Source: Phymatolithon calcareum
Lineage: Eukaryota; Rhodophyta; Florideophyceae; Hapalidiales
NCBI GenBank assembly: GCA_977006965.1
Contig: OZ345360.1
Location: 2,728,001 to 2,792,000, forward strand
Direction: 5' to 3'
Length of the DNA: 64,000 nucleotides
A program made the position numbers and the translations under genes. Numbering within the stretch: position 1 is the stretch's first letter; each line of letters begins with the position of its first letter. Below, piece by piece: positions 61,789-64,000 of the stretch. The notes under the pieces were generated by a model, which did no database searches, was not told where the DNA came from, and worked only from the letters and a program-made list of their open reading frames with translations.

Positions 61789-62286
61789 TGTAACGATTTT
61801 ATGTTACAATAGTTACACTTGTACTACAACTATGCTTGCTACGTAGCGCATTACAGTAAATGTTACACATGTACTGCAAAATGCCACGTATGCAACTACA
61901 CGAGGGTTACAAGTGTCATTGCAAAGTTTCAATCATTCGCATTCCTATTGGTCAGTTTTAGATTCCATCCCCCAATCGTCTAGTGGAATCTAAATAGCGC
62001 TTTTTATATGTAAAAAACAGGTTTAGTTTAGAATGGAAGGTGCGACTATTGTCTATATAAGACAGACCGACATCGCACTTAGTAGAGTTCGACAAGACTA
62101 AAGCGGAGCAAACCACTCCGAGTAAAGTCAAAGAGTGTCGCAAGGACAATAAGTCTAGTACCTCTTGACTAAGAAACAAAACTAAAACTTAAAAGTAAAG
62201 TAAAAATTCCATTCCAACATTTAAAAGTTCCAATAAAATTCCAACAAAATATCATAACGACAACATCATAATAATAAGTCGTTATA
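61789..62286 (+). repeat. 3' LTR (498 bp)
   Basis: It appears identical to 55791-56288 base for base on visual comparison. Confidence 0.95.
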
Positions 62287-62432
62287 CAATCGTCCTCGAA
62301 TTCATCACATTTCACTCTACTCCTGAACATATCTGGTAATCCTGACTGTGCTGGCGCTAGTAGAAACGTGAGAACCACCAGAATGATAAATATGCCGATG
62401 CCCCTTACCCGTGTTGTGTGGATATGGCGCAT

Positions 62433-62726
62433 CCGAATACATCCTCCAGGACACTGAATACATGATCATATGCGATGGGAATATAACGAAAGGTGAAGGA
62501 AAGTGGGAGGTGTTCCCTTTTTGTATTTTTGTGAAGTTTTGTATGTAAAAGGTAGTCGTAGTGTCTGAAGTTGTATAAGATGAAAATAGTTTTGTTTCTC
62601 CCTTGCGTAAAAATTTCTAACATCCACGCCTCCTCTGCGCGTATTTCCGGACCCAAAATTCCTGTAGATTGCCAAGCCGCAAAAACTAGCGACACACTCC
62701 TCTCACCTACAGAGCGCAATCCCGCG
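62433..62726. other. Intergenic
   Basis: This lies between the split secretory ORF and the stop codon of the TUT gene. There is no feature beyond short frames. The 3' untranslated region of the TUT gene is expected here. Confidence 0.4.
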
Positions 62727-64000
62727 CTACAGCCCAGGAGGTTGCAAGGGATTGGCACGTCGTGATGCTCCAAGCCCTCGAGAAGACTGCATAGTAGTGC
62801 CCCCCGTGGCCTGTGAGACACCACGGGGGGAGTGAACTGAAGCTGTTGCGGAGTCCTGCGGTGTAAAGGGCCGGAAGACTTCTGTGAGATTGCCGTTGGT
62901 TGAAAGCAGTTCGTATGCCCGCACAAGCTCCTGCTGAATAACAAGGAGCGTCTCTTCATCGACAATACGAGACAAGTCGTGCGAGAGATTGAAAGGGTCC
63001 TCGATGCAGAACATGTGCCGCTCCACGAAACGTGGTTTGTGTAGCCGTGGGCGCGGTGGGCCACTTGGACCCCGTCCGCGGTGGCCGCTGTTATTGGGTT
63101 GCGGTGGTTTTGGACCGCGAGGAGACGGAGCGGGAGAATTGGTCAAGCCTGGGGACTGAGGACCTAGTATTGAACCTGGAGAGAGGACGTCACTGACGAC
63201 AGAACCAGCGATCGAACTCTTGTTTGATGCCACGGACGTTGGAACATCGTTTGCTGGATTCCCAGTGTCCCCGTTTGTGGTTGCAAATTCCGACAACGTC
63301 ATTTTCGAGACTCCTTCAGCGAGCGCGGAGGCGTCAATATTGATTTCCGACCTTTGCGAGTTTCGAGTCCTGTTCATTTGCGCGTTTTGATCGTTCTGAG
63401 AGCTCTGAACCGCTACTGACGACACATGAGAGGCTGCTGCATGTGCAGGTGCATCCACGGCGGTTACAGGTACAGGCGATGCTAGCTCGGATGTCTTGGG
63501 TACATATGGAGATGCATGTGCCACCGCCTCAGCAGAAGCCATGACTTCCGGGAAGAATCGCGAAGTACTGTGGCCACGAACGAGCTTTCCGTCCTGTTCC
63601 ACAAACACGCCTGTTCCCGCGCCGTTTGCTTGTTGTTGTGGCGGGCTTTGAGACTGTGCATGTGATTGGCGTTCCATATCTTTGACGAGTTTCACAGTCT
63701 GAGCAACCTGCTCTTCCCGCGCAATGGCTTCTTTTCTCGCCATTTCCTCTTGAGCTGCAATAGCTTCTCTTTCAGCAATTTCCTGCTCCACCAAAAATTC
63801 CCGTTCCGCAGCTTCAGCCTCGCGTTGGACCGAGATGACATCCCAATTTTTCTCTTCTCTTCGCAGGACACGACCGTCGCGGACGGAGACGACTAGGTTT
63901 TCAAAATCGAATTCAAAAGCGTAGTATCTGAAGAACTCAAGCAATAGACCCCCAACAGAGGTTTTGTTCTTGGATACGTAGTTGGGCCTTGAACGATCAA
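62727..64000 (-). CDS. Cid1/TUT-type nucleotidyltransferase, C-terminal part (runs off the window)
   Basis: The frame is open from the window end to a stop at 62727, so the catalytic N-terminal domain lies outside. Visible first is the end of the PAP-associated domain, SVGGLLLEFFRYYAFEFDFE (about 63970-63900). A Glu/Ala-rich charged helix follows (EIAEREAIAAQEEMARKEAI), then a long disordered Ser/Pro/Gln-rich insert of about 190 residues with an RG/PP tract (HRGRGPSGPPRPR). The final conserved motif is CIEDPFNLSHDLSRIV (about 62968-63015) and a helix ELVRAYELL. This pair of motifs, split by the insert, is typical of non-canonical poly(A)/poly(U) polymerases that tail RNA 3' ends. The insert makes the protein unusual. 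The exact substrate cannot be told without the N-terminus. Confidence 0.85.
   Translation of the reverse strand, partial: DRSRPNYVSKNKTSVGGLLLEFFRYYAFEFDFENLVVSVRDGRVLRREEKNWDVISVQREAEAAEREFLVEQEIAEREAIAAQEEMARKEAIAREEQVAQTVKLVKDMERQSHAQSQSPPQQQANGAGTGVFVEQDGKLVRGHSTSRFFPEVMASAEAVAHASPYVPKTSELASPVPVTAVDAPAHAAASHVSSVAVQSSQNDQNAQMNRTRNSQRSEINIDASALAEGVSKMTLSEFATTNGDTGNPANDVPTSVASNKSSIAGSVVSDVLSPGSILGPQSPGLTNSPAPSPRGPKPPQPNNSGHRGRGPSGPPRPRLHKPRFVERHMFCIEDPFNLSHDLSRIVDEETLLVIQQELVRAYELLSTNGNLTEVFRPFTPQDSATASVHSPRGVSQATGGTTMQSSRGLGASRRANPLQPPGL

Larger units (their letters stand above)
55791..62286 (+). mobile_element. Complete Ty3/gypsy LTR retrotransposon, 6.5 kb
   Basis: The element has 498-bp LTRs that look identical by eye, 5-bp target-site duplications CAATC (55786-55790 and 62287-62291), a primer-binding site, three reading frames (zinc-finger ORF, gag, pol) and a purine tract before the 3' LTR. 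The pol order protease-RT-RNase H-integrase places it in Ty3/gypsy. Identical LTRs and undamaged frames mean a very recent insertion, possibly still active. Confidence 0.95.
55689..62432 (-). pseudogene. Small signal-peptide-bearing ORF split by the gypsy insertion
   Basis: Removing the retrotransposon and one copy of its 5-bp duplication restores a continuous frame: an ATG at 62432 down to 62287, then 55785 down to a TAA at 55689-55691, 80 residues in total. The N-terminus has a short basic stretch followed by a strongly hydrophobic segment (IGIFIILVVLTFLLAPAQSG), characteristic of a secretory signal peptide, and the rest is hydrophilic. It is either a small secreted protein or the first exon of a larger one. 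It is interrupted in this allele. Confidence 0.5.

Overview
This is nuclear DNA of a eukaryote. It is rich in transposons, and its protein genes are mostly intronless, with spliceosomal introns of about 80-100 bases where they do occur. A HisI enzyme with a transit-peptide-like N-terminus and relics of a polyprenyl (solanesyl-type) diphosphate synthase suggest a plastid-bearing alga, possibly a red alga. That assignment is inference and low confidence. Nothing in the window is prokaryotic: there are no operons, Shine-Dalgarno sites, tRNA, rRNA or CRISPR that I can see.

Layout. 1-10 kb: a three-ORF unit (590 aa, a divergent 400 aa, and a 1437-aa Tnp2/Plavaka-like transposase) that looks like one large DNA transposon. 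10-14.8 kb: decayed non-LTR retrotransposon (LINE-A) pieces. 14.8-16.5 kb: a broken partial copy of the RNA-repair gene found intact further on. 16.5-21.5 and 46.7-51.9 kb: two arms of a large inverted duplication. Each carries a small spliced gene (disabled on the left, apparently intact on the right) and each was later hit by a different retroelement. 21.5-31 kb: LINE-C and LINE-B elements around a 1123-aa gene fusing MJ1316, endonuclease/exonuclease/phosphatase (EEP), 2H-phosphoesterase and poly(A)-polymerase-type nucleotidyltransferase domains. 31.7-36.7 kb: a 1675-aa STAND/NLR-like protein (helical N-terminus, NB-ARC, 18 near-identical WD40 repeats). 37-39.3 kb: pseudogenes of a polyprenyl synthase and a trypsin-like protease. 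40-41.5 kb: two compact housekeeping genes, HisI and mitochondrial-type ribosomal protein uL3. 42-46.6 kb: relics plus a 618-bp terminal-inverted-repeat element. 52-55.4 kb: LINE debris. 55.8-62.3 kb: a complete Ty3/gypsy retrotransposon with two 498-bp LTRs that look identical. 62.7 kb to the end: the C-terminal part of a Cid1/TUT-type nucleotidyltransferase that runs out of the window.

The most interesting candidates are the RNA-end-processing fusion protein and its neighbour, the NB-ARC/WD40 receptor. The receptor's repeats are almost identical except at a few recurring positions, the signature of fast-evolving recognition repeats. One acts on RNA ends and the other looks like a sensor, so the pair is a plausible RNA-damage or non-self response locus, but the link rests only on proximity. 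The mobile elements give unusually clean insertion records: target-site duplications of 12, 13, 14 and 16 bp for LINEs, 8 bp for a hAT-like MITE, 7 bp for another TIR element and 5 bp for the LTR element. These let the order of events be read directly.
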